Part shown: positions 7,509 through 16,620 of the stretch, one piece after another
How positions within the stretch are numbered: position 1 is the stretch's first letter
How the letters are laid out: every line of letters begins with the position of its first letter
Source of the DNA: RGIG6307 sp964424345
GTDB taxonomy: Bacteria; Bacillota; Clostridia; Lachnospirales; Lachnospiraceae
DNA length: 64,000 nt
Reading direction: 5' to 3'
NCBI GenBank assembly: GCA_964424345.1
Contig: CAYRIK010000004.1
Span: forward strand, 16,670 to 80,669
Program-made: the position numbers and the translations under genes
The notes under the pieces: generated by a model
The model's database searches: none
Seen by the model: only the letters and a program-made list of their open reading frames with translations
Told to the model about the DNA's origin: nothing

Positions 7509-10500
7509 AACAAAATATTTGGCAAAGAGCGGAAAGTTATCTTAAAGCTCGTAAAAACAGAAGACATTGGTACAAAGTCATCACCTGTCTTGCTATGATT
7601 GTAGCGTTAGTGACGACCAGTCTTTTGACATTGCCAGCTGTAACATTGGAACAAGATTGTGTTTTACCAGAACATGTTCATACACAAGAGTGTTACGAAC
7701 CAGTGACGGTCATCAAAAAGAAAGTACCGATATGTACTTTAGAAGGTGATTACGTACATAAGCACGATGAACTTTGCTATGATGAAGATGGAGAATTGTG
7801 GTGTAAGTTATCAGAAAAAGAACCACATCAGCATGATGAAAGTTGTTTTTCTGAAACGGAATCACAAAAACAACATGAACATAGCGAAGCGTGTTATGTA
7901 AAAGAAAAAGGAGCATTGATTTGTGAACAGCATGAACATAGCGAAGCTTGTTATGGAGAAATAGAAGAGCTTGTTTGCGGTCAAGATGAAGAAATAGCTT
8001 CTACAGAAGAAGTGGCAGAGCCAGAAGTACAACCAGAAGAAACGGAAAATGAAGAGAGTACTTCAGAGTCACAAACAGAAAATGTAACAAATGAAGAAAC
8101 TGTTGTAGAACCACAGCCTGAAGATGTAGTAAATAATGAAGAAAATACTGCAGAGACACAGTTAGAAGATGTGGCAAATGAAGAAAGTGTTTCAGAAGTA
8201 CAGCAGGAAGCAGCAATCGAAGAAAGTACCACAGAAGTACAGCAGGCAACAGTAAGCGAAGAAAGCACTTCAGAAGTACAGCAGGAAACAGTAAGTGAAG
8301 AAAGCACTTCAGAAGTACAGCAGGAAACAGTAAGTGAAGAAAGCACTTCAGNNNNNNNNNNNNNNNNNNNNNNNNNNNNNNNNNNNNNNNNNNNNNNNNN
8401 NNNNNNNNNNNNNNNNNNNNNNNNNNNNNNNNNNNNNNNNNNNNNNNNNNNAAGTACAGCCAGAAGTTGCAGCAATCGAAGCACCAGTTGCAGAGCCACA
8501 GCAGGCAGAAGCAACAAATACAGAACGTGTTTCAACCTTGCAGTTGTTAGCATTAGAAGCAGTGCCAACAATACAGCAGCCAGCAGTACAAGAAACAACT
8601 GTACATCAGCATGAAGCTAGTTGCTATCAAAAAACAACAGGTTTGATTTGTGACATAGAAAGTGAACACAAACACGAAGATACCTGTTATGAGTGGAAAG
8701 AAGTTCTTTCTTGTGAAACATCTTCTTTATCAGAAACAGAGTTATCTACTGAAATGATAGTTGTACAGGAATTAGAAGCATCTACAGAAACGGAAGTTGT
8801 ACAGGAGGTAGAAGCATCTACAGAGACAGCTGTACAGGAAACAGAAGTATCTGAAGAAACAAAAGTACAAGAAGAACTTACAGAAGAAGAACCTACACAG
8901 GAAACAGAGATGTCTACAGAAACGGAAGTTGTACAGGGCACAGAAGAATCTACTGTTTGTGATAAACTTCCAGAGTTGACACATCAGCATGGTGATGCGT
9001 GTTTTGAAATTGTGGAAATACCTGTAGATCCAGAAAAACTTACTTGTACAAATACCAAAGAAGGTCATGAACATACTGCATTATGTTACGGTGAGTGGGA
9101 GCTGGTATGTGACTTAAAAGAACATATTCATGAAGAGGCATGCAATGTTCCTTCTATGATACTGGAAAATAAGCGTCGTGTAGAAAACATGATTACAATG
9201 ATCGACAAAATGGCATCTTGTGAAGAAATTCAAGAACAGTTAGATGCATTTGAAGAAGCAGGTGATCAGGAAGGATACGAAGCATATTACCAAGAAGTAT
9301 CTATTCAGATTTTAACAGTGTATGCATATTATGAAGAGTTAGATACACAGCTTCAGAAACAAGTTACGAATAGCGAAAAGCTTTGTACGTTACATGCGTT
9401 ATTTGCGTCTGAGACATTAGAAAATACAGATTTAGTTAAAGTATATCAGATTAATGATTATAACCAAGCACAAGCAACACTTATTTATGGTGGTTCATCA
9501 GGAGAATTTTTTGATGATATGAGTTTTAAAGCTTGGGATGCAATTGTCGTAGAATCTGATGAAAATGGCGATTTGTATCTGGCAGACTATATTACGGAAG
9601 ACGGAACAAAGACAGATTATAAAGCTGAAAGCGAAGATGGATTTGTGCTGTTTTTATACAATACAAATGTTATGGAGATTACTGCTGGTCAACGTGTTAT
9701 TGTAGATTTTGATTACAAAACACAAAAAGGCCATAGAGCGGAAGAATATGGAAGTGTGACATTTGCTGCAGCAACAGTTGAAGACAATGAGGTTCCACAA
9801 GCTCTAGGTATGACAAGTACCAATGAGTTTGTTGAAGTAAATTTATATGATTATGGTACGAATATCAATGAAAAGTATGAATCAGATAAAAACTGGCCAG
9901 GTTTCCAACAAGATAAAGGAGAAGTAGATGCTGACGGAAATCCAGCTGGAAAGACCGTATATAGCAGCAATTTCGGTAATAGTATTACTTCAGATTTAGC
10001 AGCAGGGTTGTCAGGTGTAACAATAAGGGATGGTCAGGATACAATCAATGACCTTGTTAATGTCGGAGCAGGTTATGCAAATAGTCCTCTTAGCGGAAGG
10101 TTAAAGGATACGTTGAGTGCAGATGGTTATCCTGTTTTAAATGTGAAGAATGCTCAAACAGAATATAAGCTGGATTATCTTTGGAGTGATAATACGTATG
10201 CAACAAAAGTGAATAAAAAAGGTAGCATAGATGGTCTTTTCCAAAGAAATGAGACAACTGGAGAGTATTATTTTAACAGTCGCCTAAATCATGCACAGTA
10301 TGATGCAGAACACAACAAGTTTGTATTATACAATAAAGTAATTACTTCCAATGTAATATGGTATCCATTTGGTAATTTCTTACCATTCAACAATATTGAA
10401 ACACAAGCTATGAAGTCTACAAATATTGATAGAGCGTATTTGGTAGATGTTGCAAAAGATGCAGAGGATAAATTTAAGAAAACTACAGATGATGCGTATA

Positions 10501-12527
10501 AAACGTTGTCTACAGCAATGAATAATTGGATTTCCAAAATGGATGGTACATATCAAAATGTAAATTGGAAAGTAACCGATGCTATGTATGAGTATTTTAA
10601 TACGAATCCAAGTGGACCAGGTGCACTCTCAAGTGAAATCAAATTTACAGATGAGAATATTAAAGATATTTATTCAATTGATTTTGATGAAGCAACCGAT
10701 TTCTTCTTTGGTATGGAAATCAGTATGGATTTCGTTCAGGCAGCCGAAGGCTTGACTGGAAAAGATACAAATAAAGATGGAAAGCCAGACTATCCTATGG
10801 TATTTAAGTTTATCGGTGATGATGATGTATGGGTATATGTTGATGGAAAATTAACATTAGATTTATCAGGTATTCATCGTCATGTAGCTGGTATGATTGA
10901 TTTCCAGAAAGGTATTGTTTCTTATTACAACTTAAATGTTGCTACTGGTGACGTGGAGGGAGAAGCATATAAAACGGTTACATTTGCAGAATTGGGACTT
11001 GTAAATGCAGGTGAGACAACATTTAGGGACTATTCAGAGCATACATTTAAAATGTATTACATGGAACGAGGTGCAGGTTCCGGTGTTTGTTCTATGAACT
11101 TCAATATGCCATTGGTTCAGAAAAACACAATTGCATTGACAAAGCGTCTTACAACGGATAGTGCTGAAGCAGTTACTCCTATTGGTGATAAAACGTTTAA
11201 GTTCCAGATTTTAAATGCAAATGATGATGGAAGCAAAACACAAGATACAATCGTTAAAGAAGGAACAGAATTTAATATTTTGGATAAAGATGGAAACTTC
11301 TTACGAAAAGGTGTGGTTGGCAAGAATGGCATCTTTACACTGGAAGCAAGAGAGACTGCGGTCTTTCCGGCTATTGAGGAAACGCATGGTAAGTATTATG
11401 TTCGAGAACTTTTTACTCCTGGAACAGAAGATCAGTATAATTCCACATTTAATGATGGAAGTCAAAGCACAGAAGCTTATGAGGTCGAAATTGCTGGAAT
11501 AACGTATAAGGCAAAAGATAGTTTGGTACATGATATTAAAGATGGTACAACACTGTTTGCAATAGAGAATCAAGCAATAGTAGAAAAATTAGGAAAGTTA
11601 TCTATTACAAAAGAACTTATTTCTGATGTAGACCATAATTCTAGTATAACGGAGTTTGAGTTTGAAGTCACTTTAGATGGAGAGGCATTGCCAAAAGATA
11701 CGACATATCAAGTGATATATCAAGTTGTCAGTGAAACTGGCAGTGAAACAAGAACTGAAACAAGAACTGTTACAGAAGCAGGTAAGATTAGTTTAAAAGC
11801 TGGAGAAACAGCTGAGATTTCCAATATTCTGGCAGGAACTACTTTTACTGTAAAAGAAACAGCTGAGTCGGCAAAAGGATATACCGTTTCGTATAAGTAT
11901 AATGGTCAAGATAATGATAATAATGAGGGTGTAAGCGGAGTTATTGATATAGCCAGTGAAGTGGAGGTACTTGTTTGCAACAGCGAAAACAGCACAACAG
12001 TAACGATTCCGGTTGTAAAAAATTTGGAAAAACCAAATGGAAAAGAGCATAATTACGATCTTGTTTTGCAACAGGTAACAGACAAGACTGGAGAGCATAT
12101 TATAGAAAATGGTTATTATGAAGAATTAGAACTTCCAACAATCACGATAGACCCTGTAGAACATGCATTTGTAATTAGTTATTCTGAAAATGGCACGCTT
12201 CCAAGAGAATATTACTACAAGATTACAGAGATTGATTCCGGTGACCAAGAAACGGCATACGATACATCGGTATATGTAGTAAAAGTGACAGTAGCAAAGG
12301 ATGAAGAAGGTACTTTGAAAGCGTCAATTACAGGAAAGTGGAAAGATGGTGTGGAATATTCGGCAGAGAAGATTTCATTTACCAACTTGATTATATGCTA
12401 TATGCTTCCAGAAACAGGAGGCGTTGGTACAACGTTATATACAGCAAGTGGTCTGGCATTGATTTTCGGTGCGGCACTTTGTCTGATATATATAAAAAAA
12501 GAAAGTAGAAAGGAATTAAAAAAATGA
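7505..12527 (+). CDS. Large LPXTG pilin/adhesin (probable tip pilin), interrupted by an assembly gap
   Basis: One gene of roughly 1,640 known residues plus an unknown number in the gap at 8352-8451. Order: N-terminal membrane/signal segment (about residues 23-45, ending LLTLPAVTLE); five HxHxxxC motifs; an acidic repetitive stalk with 39-bp repeats; the gap; five more HxHxxxC motifs and Glu/Thr-rich sequence; a fibro-slime/PA14-like domain (FKFIGDDDVWVYVDGK at about nt 10803-10850); Cna-B/DUF7601-like and Spy0128-like isopeptide domains; then LPETGG about 40 residues from the end, a membrane segment and a basic tail. The reading frame changes across the N run only because 100 is not a multiple of three: a gap of 0 or any multiple of 39 restores one frame. 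ATGA overlap at both ends shows tight operon coupling. The tip role is inferred from size and order. Confidence 0.85.
8180..8351 (+). repeat. 39-bp tandem repeats in the tip pilin stalk
   Basis: Units start at 8180, 8219, 8258, 8297 and 8336, each encoding 13 residues of the form EESTSEVQQETVS. The last full units are identical and the array runs into the N gap, so the copy number is unknown. The period is a multiple of three, so loss or gain of units keeps the frame. Confidence 0.9.
8352..8451. other. Scaffold gap (100 N) inside the tip pilin gene
   Basis: Exactly 100 N between GAAGAAAGCACTTCAG and AAGTACAGCC. The flanks would join in frame with zero or 39n missing bases, so the apparent frameshift is an assembly artefact. 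Confidence 0.97.
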
Positions 12528-14041
12528 AAAAAGCAAAAAAAATTGTCAGTTTGATGCTGGCGCTTGTCATGGTTCTTTCTATGGCAATTACTGTATTTGC
12601 AGAAGATTCTGCAACGGAAATACCTAAGTCTTACACCATTACGGTTACGGATGTTACAAAAGGCGAAATATATGAGATTTATAAAATGTTAGATTTGTCT
12701 GTAGATAATGCAGAAGATCCAAAGGCATTTAGCTATACGGTAGATGAAGATTGGGAAGCATTTTTTACTGGAGAAGGAGCTGGAGCTGCATATGTAGACA
12801 TAAACAATGGCTACGTAACATGGAAAGAAGACAAGGGTACTGCAGGGGAAATGGAAGCCTTTGGTAAAGCAGCCCAGAAGTATGCAGAGGAAAATTCTGT
12901 AACACCAGAAAAGACAATTACAGCTGGAGAAGCTACAAGTATTACATTTGAAGATTTGAAAGCAGGTTATTACTTAATTACATCTACTGCAGGTACAAAA
13001 GCAATCGTAGATACAACACCAACCAAACCAAATCCTACGATTAAAGAAAAGAACGAAGGTCACATAGTTGATAAGTTCGTACAGGAAGATAGTAAAATAG
13101 ATGATGAAAAAACCAATGGCTGGGGTAAAGAAAACAGTGCAGAGATTGGTCAGCAAGTAAACTTTAAGACAGAAATTACAATTAAGACTGGTGCAAAGAA
13201 GCTTGTAATGCACGATAGAATGGAAGATGGTCTTACATTCAATGAGGACAGTGTTGTTGTAACTGGTCTAAATGGAGAGTTAGTTAAAGATACAGATTAT
13301 GAACTTGTAACAGATGGACTTACAGCAGAAGAAGATGGTAAAACTTGTACATTTGAAGTTCGTTTTACACAAGCTTACTTAGATAGTTTGCAATCAGATA
13401 CTACAGTATTTGTTACATACAGTGCTGTATTAAATGAAAAGGCAGATAAAGTTAATGGAGAACATAACGATGCTGGATTAACATGGGGTGAAAACAGCAA
13501 GACAGAATGGAGTGAAACTATTACAAAAACATACCAGTTTGAGTTGTTAAAATACGATGGAAAAGATGAAGGAAAGAAACCTCTTGCAGGAGCAGAGTTT
13601 GAATTGCATAGAGGCGATGCTAACGACTGTTCTGTCGGCTGCACACCTATTGGATTAGTTGAAGTGGAAGAAAATGAAAGCTATGTAGTATATCGTCTTG
13701 CAACAGAAAATGATCCTAAGGAAAAAGTTAGTACAACAATTGTGACTAGAGATAAAAAGATTATGATTTATGGTCTTGATTTAAATGATGAATATCATTT
13801 AAAGGAAGTAAAAGCTCCAGAAGGATACAATTTATTAAAAGATTCAGTATCAGTTGTAATTAAGACAGATGACGATGGCAAAGTGATAGAGTGTAGGTTA
13901 GAAGTTGCTAATAATAGCGGTACAGAACTTCCTTCTACAGGTGGTATCGGTACAACTGTATTCTACGTTGTTGGTTCCGTTTTAGTTTGTGCAGCAGTGG
14001 TATTATTAATCACTAGAAAGCGTATGAGTATTAACGAATAA
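12524..14041 (+). CDS. Backbone-type LPXTG pilin with isopeptide domains
   Basis: A 505-residue secreted pilin. The signal peptide is at residues 1-26 (KKIVSLMLALVMVLSMAITVFA). An N-terminal pilin domain follows, then a D2-type isopeptide-forming domain starting near GHIVDKFVQED, and a Cna-B/SpaA-like domain (YQFELLKYDGKDEGKKPLAG) ending in the E-box-like YHLKEVKAPEGYNLL. The sorting signal LPSTGG is at residues 469-474, followed by a membrane helix and RKRM tail. A Lys in the TKPNPTIKEKN segment before the D2 domain could be the polymerising lysine, but no classic YPKN motif is present. Size, domains and position directly before the sortase suggest the shaft subunit. Confidence 0.88.
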   Translation: MKKAKKIVSLMLALVMVLSMAITVFAEDSATEIPKSYTITVTDVTKGEIYEIYKMLDLSVDNAEDPKAFSYTVDEDWEAFFTGEGAGAAYVDINNGYVTWKEDKGTAGEMEAFGKAAQKYAEENSVTPEKTITAGEATSITFEDLKAGYYLITSTAGTKAIVDTTPTKPNPTIKEKNEGHIVDKFVQEDSKIDDEKTNGWGKENSAEIGQQVNFKTEITIKTGAKKLVMHDRMEDGLTFNEDSVVVTGLNGELVKDTDYELVTDGLTAEEDGKTCTFEVRFTQAYLDSLQSDTTVFVTYSAVLNEKADKVNGEHNDAGLTWGENSKTEWSETITKTYQFELLKYDGKDEGKKPLAGAEFELHRGDANDCSVGCTPIGLVEVEENESYVVYRLATENDPKEKVSTTIVTRDKKIMIYGLDLNDEYHLKEVKAPEGYNLLKDSVSVVIKTDDDGKVIECRLEVANNSGTELPSTGGIGTTVFYVVGSVLVCAAVVLLITRKRMSINE

Positions 14042-14055
14042 AAATTTCTGCTGGA

Positions 14056-14083
14056 AAGCCAGAGCAGCTTGCTGCTTTGGCTT
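14056..14083 (+). promoter_or_regulatory. Stem-loop between backbone pilin and sortase genes
   Basis: AAGCCAGAGCAG pairs with CTGCTTTGGCTT (one G-U) around a CTTG loop in the 64-nt spacer. No T-tract follows, so it is unlikely to be a simple terminator. It may protect the pilin mRNA 3' end or lower expression of the downstream sortase. Confidence 0.7.
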
Positions 14084-14105
14084 ACAGCAGCAAGGAGAGG
14101 CTCAC

Positions 14106-14966
14106 ATGAAGAAGAATAAACAAAGTAATTTCATAACGATTCTGTTATTCCTGCTTCTTTTTGGGGGATTGTCCTTGTTGCTGTATCCATCTGTCAGTGA
14201 TTATTGGAACTCTTTTCATCAGACACAGGCGATTGCAGAGTATGCAGAGCAGGTAGCTGGTATGGATGAGGAAAAATATGATAAGATGTGGGAGGCTGTT
14301 TCAGAATATAACCAGTCTTTATTAGATAAGGATAATGTTTATCTGTTGACGGATGAAGAGCAGAAACAGTACAAGGAACTTTTAAATGTATCAGGTCTTG
14401 GGGTTATGGGATATATTGAAATCCCTGAGATTAGTTGTTCACTTCCGATTTATCATGGAACGGAAGAATCTGTTTTGCAGATTGCAGTTGGACATTTACA
14501 GTGGTCTAGCCTTCCAGGAGGCGGAGAAAGTACCCATTGTGTATTGTCTGGTCATAGAGGTCTTCCGAGTGCCAAGTTATTTACCAATCTGGATAAATTA
14601 GTCGAGGGAGACATATTTATGCTCCGAGTTCTGGATGAGGTGTTGACGTATGAAGTGGATCAGATTTTGATCGTAGAGCCAAATGAGACAGATGCTTTGC
14701 AGATTGTAGAAGGCAGAGATTATTGTACATTAGTAACTTGTACACCATATGGCATCAATACACACCGATTATTGGTGAGAGGACATCGAATTGATACAAT
14801 AGAAGAAAAAGCAGCTGTTCGTGTAGTAGCGGATGCGGTGCAGTTAGATCCATTATTAGTAGCACCAATTGTAGCATTGCCGATGTTATTGATCTTGTTG
14901 ATTTTATTGCTATGGCCAAAGAAGTCTAGAAAAAAACGCGGAGGTGATTTGCATGAAACGATATAA
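14106..14966 (+). CDS. Pilus-assembly sortase (class C-like)
   Basis: A 286-residue cysteine transpeptidase. It has an N-terminal membrane helix (about 10-28), a sortase beta-barrel, and a second C-terminal helix (about 250-272) followed by a basic tail (KKSRKKRGG). This two-helix layout is typical of class C, pilin-polymerising sortases. The catalytic residues are visible: His150 in LSGHRGLPSAKLF, Cys212 in TLVTCTPYGINTHR and the Arg of RLLVRGHR. The aromatic DP(F/W/Y) lid motif usual in class C is not evident in the N-terminal segment. AAGGAGAGG gives a strong ribosome-binding site. It presumably polymerises the LPSTGG pilin just upstream. Confidence 0.9.
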   Translation: MKKNKQSNFITILLFLLLFGGLSLLLYPSVSDYWNSFHQTQAIAEYAEQVAGMDEEKYDKMWEAVSEYNQSLLDKDNVYLLTDEEQKQYKELLNVSGLGVMGYIEIPEISCSLPIYHGTEESVLQIAVGHLQWSSLPGGGESTHCVLSGHRGLPSAKLFTNLDKLVEGDIFMLRVLDEVLTYEVDQILIVEPNETDALQIVEGRDYCTLVTCTPYGINTHRLLVRGHRIDTIEEKAAVRVVADAVQLDPLLVAPIVALPMLLILLILLLWPKKSRKKRGGDLHETI

Positions 14967-15918
14967 ATATTGGAAAGCAGTTGCTATGTTGTTGGCTCTT
15001 ATATTGTTGTTTCCAATGAACAGTTTTGCACAAGGAAGTATAGATTTAACAAAAAAAGTAAGTTTGACGATTTCTTATAGGGATGGCGGAAAAGCTATTA
15101 AAGATGCAGAATTTGATATGTATCTGGTAGCAACAGTGGATGAAAATGGAACATTAACAACGACAAAAGATTTTGCACAATTTAATGTAAATATCAGTGG
15201 AAAAAATGATGCACAGTGGAATACACTTCAGTCTACATTAGAAGGGTATGTACTTCGAGATAATATTGTTCCAACCGATAGCCAGAAAACTGATGCACAT
15301 GGAATGGCATATTTTCCAACCGCACAAAAAACATTGCCGGCAGGATTGTATCTGGTAATGGGAGAAAGACATACACAAGATGGAACATATTATGATGCAT
15401 CTTCTTTTATGGTAATGCTTCCAACACAAAATAATAACGCAAATACATGGGATTACGATGTGACCGTAAATGTGAAATATGAAAAGCAGGAAGTACCAGA
15501 AGAACAGGAAGTTGTTACAAGAAAAGTTTTAAAAGTATGGAATGATAAAGGTCATGAAAATGAACGTCCAAAGGAAATCGTAGTACAGCTTCTTAGAGAT
15601 GGAAAGGTATTTGAGACAATTCCTTTAAATGCAGATAATCAGTGGCGTTATACTTGGGAAAATTTAGATGACAGTTATACATGGAAAGTAGTAGAAAAAG
15701 AGCAGGCAGGATATACCGTAGAGATTGTGAAAGAAGGCATTACGTTTGTAGTAACAAATACGTATGCTGGAGATAAGCCAGCGGTACCTAGTTCAGGTAC
15801 AAATGCAAATCTTCCTCAGACAGGACAGCTTTGGTGGCCAGTACCCGTATGTTTATGTATTGGGTTAGCTTTTGTTATCGTTGGATTGGTCTACAAGGGA
15901 AATAAAGATGAGAAATAA
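14953..15918 (+). CDS. Minor LPXTG pilin (probable basal or ancillary subunit)
   Basis: A 321-residue secreted pilin. It has a signal peptide (MKRYKYWKAVAMLLALILLF, cleavage likely after NSFA), an N-terminal pilin domain (about 30-185), a Cna-B domain (about 195-275, KVLKVWNDKGHENERPKEI to FVVTNTY), then LPQTG at residues 287-291, a membrane helix and a short KGNKDEK tail. The start at 14953 follows GGAGGTG; an in-frame ATG nine bases earlier is not positioned for it. It overlaps the sortase by 14 bp. A compact, single Cna-B pilin next to a second sortase suggests the basal subunit that is joined to the wall. Confidence 0.85.
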   Translation: MKRYKYWKAVAMLLALILLFPMNSFAQGSIDLTKKVSLTISYRDGGKAIKDAEFDMYLVATVDENGTLTTTKDFAQFNVNISGKNDAQWNTLQSTLEGYVLRDNIVPTDSQKTDAHGMAYFPTAQKTLPAGLYLVMGERHTQDGTYYDASSFMVMLPTQNNNANTWDYDVTVNVKYEKQEVPEEQEVVTRKVLKVWNDKGHENERPKEIVVQLLRDGKVFETIPLNADNQWRYTWENLDDSYTWKVVEKEQAGYTVEIVKEGITFVVTNTYAGDKPAVPSSGTNANLPQTGQLWWPVPVCLCIGLAFVIVGLVYKGNKDEK

Positions 15919-16537
15919 AGGCAATTGGTTTGTTTGTGTGGGGCTTCTGTTTATTGCAGCGGCCCTTTTTTTAGCAGATTTTAACATTATGGAAGCAAGA
16001 AAAGCGGAAAAATCTTCTAATAAAGCAGTTACTGTATTGGAAGAAAAAATCATAGATACAGGAATCCAAAAAGAAGAGGAAAGCGAAGAAAGAGTTGTAC
16101 CGGATTATGTATTAAATCCATATATGGACATGGCAACAGAAACGATAGAAGGAAAGGCATATATCGGAATATTACAGATTCCTTCTTTGAAGCTTTCACT
16201 TCCTATCATCGGTGACTGGAGTTATGAAAATTTAAAGGTTGCTCCTTGCAGATATCATGGAACAGCATATACAGGTTCTTTTTCTATTTGTGCACATAAC
16301 TATCAGGCTCATTTTGGAAATTTAAGTAAAATGCAGATTGGTGATTCTGTGATGTTTACGGATATGGATGGAAATGAGTTTACATACGAGGTAATAGATT
16401 TAGAAACTATTTCTGGAACAGATACGGAAGCAGTAGAACAAGGAGAAGGAGATTTGATTTTATTCACTTGTACAATAAATGGCCAGAATCGTATCGTTGT
16501 AAGGTGTGAATTGCAGAACGAAGGAATATACGAATAA
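15908..16537 (+). CDS. Second sortase of the pilus locus
   Basis: A 209-residue sortase with one N-terminal membrane helix (about 7-24) and no C-terminal helix. Catalytic His130 lies in ICAHNYQAHFG, Cys188 in LFTCT, and the Arg in RIVVRC. The single-helix layout resembles housekeeping or class D/E enzymes more than polymerising class C, so it may attach the finished pilus to peptidoglycan; that is inference. The ATG at 15908 overlaps the minor pilin gene by 11 bp; an earlier in-frame codon at 15872 lies deep in that gene. Confidence 0.88.
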   Translation: MRNKGNWFVCVGLLFIAAALFLADFNIMEARKAEKSSNKAVTVLEEKIIDTGIQKEEESEERVVPDYVLNPYMDMATETIEGKAYIGILQIPSLKLSLPIIGDWSYENLKVAPCRYHGTAYTGSFSICAHNYQAHFGNLSKMQIGDSVMFTDMDGNEFTYEVIDLETISGTDTEAVEQGEGDLILFTCTINGQNRIVVRCELQNEGIYE

Positions 16538-16556
16538 TATATGAATGTATGAAAAT

Positions 16557-16605
16557 AAGCGGAGAAATTCTCTCAGTTATGAGGGAGTTACTCCGCTTTG
16601 TTTTT
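16557..16605 (+). terminator. Intrinsic terminator of the pilus operon
   Basis: AAGCGGAG pairs with CTCCGCTT, with a second inner stem (AATTCTCTC with GAGGGAGTT, wobble pairs), followed by GTTTTT. Confidence 0.88.
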
Positions 16606-16607
16606 GA

Positions 16608-16620
16608 TACTAGGAAATTA
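16608..16620 (+). repeat. Post-terminator core motif, short copy
   Basis: TACTAGGAAATTA lies three bases after the pilus terminator T-tract and overlaps the stop codon of the minus-strand oxidoreductase gene. It is the left-arm core of the 175-bp repeat found at 30845 and 45629. Confidence 0.55.

Noticed and set aside
8180..8351. CRISPR-like array
   Set aside because: The 39-bp units are contiguous coding repeats without spacers, and no cas genes are present.
8334..12527. Separate gene starting at 8334
   Set aside because: Its start lies in the 39-bp repeats in a different frame and crosses the N run. The two halves are one pilin gene.
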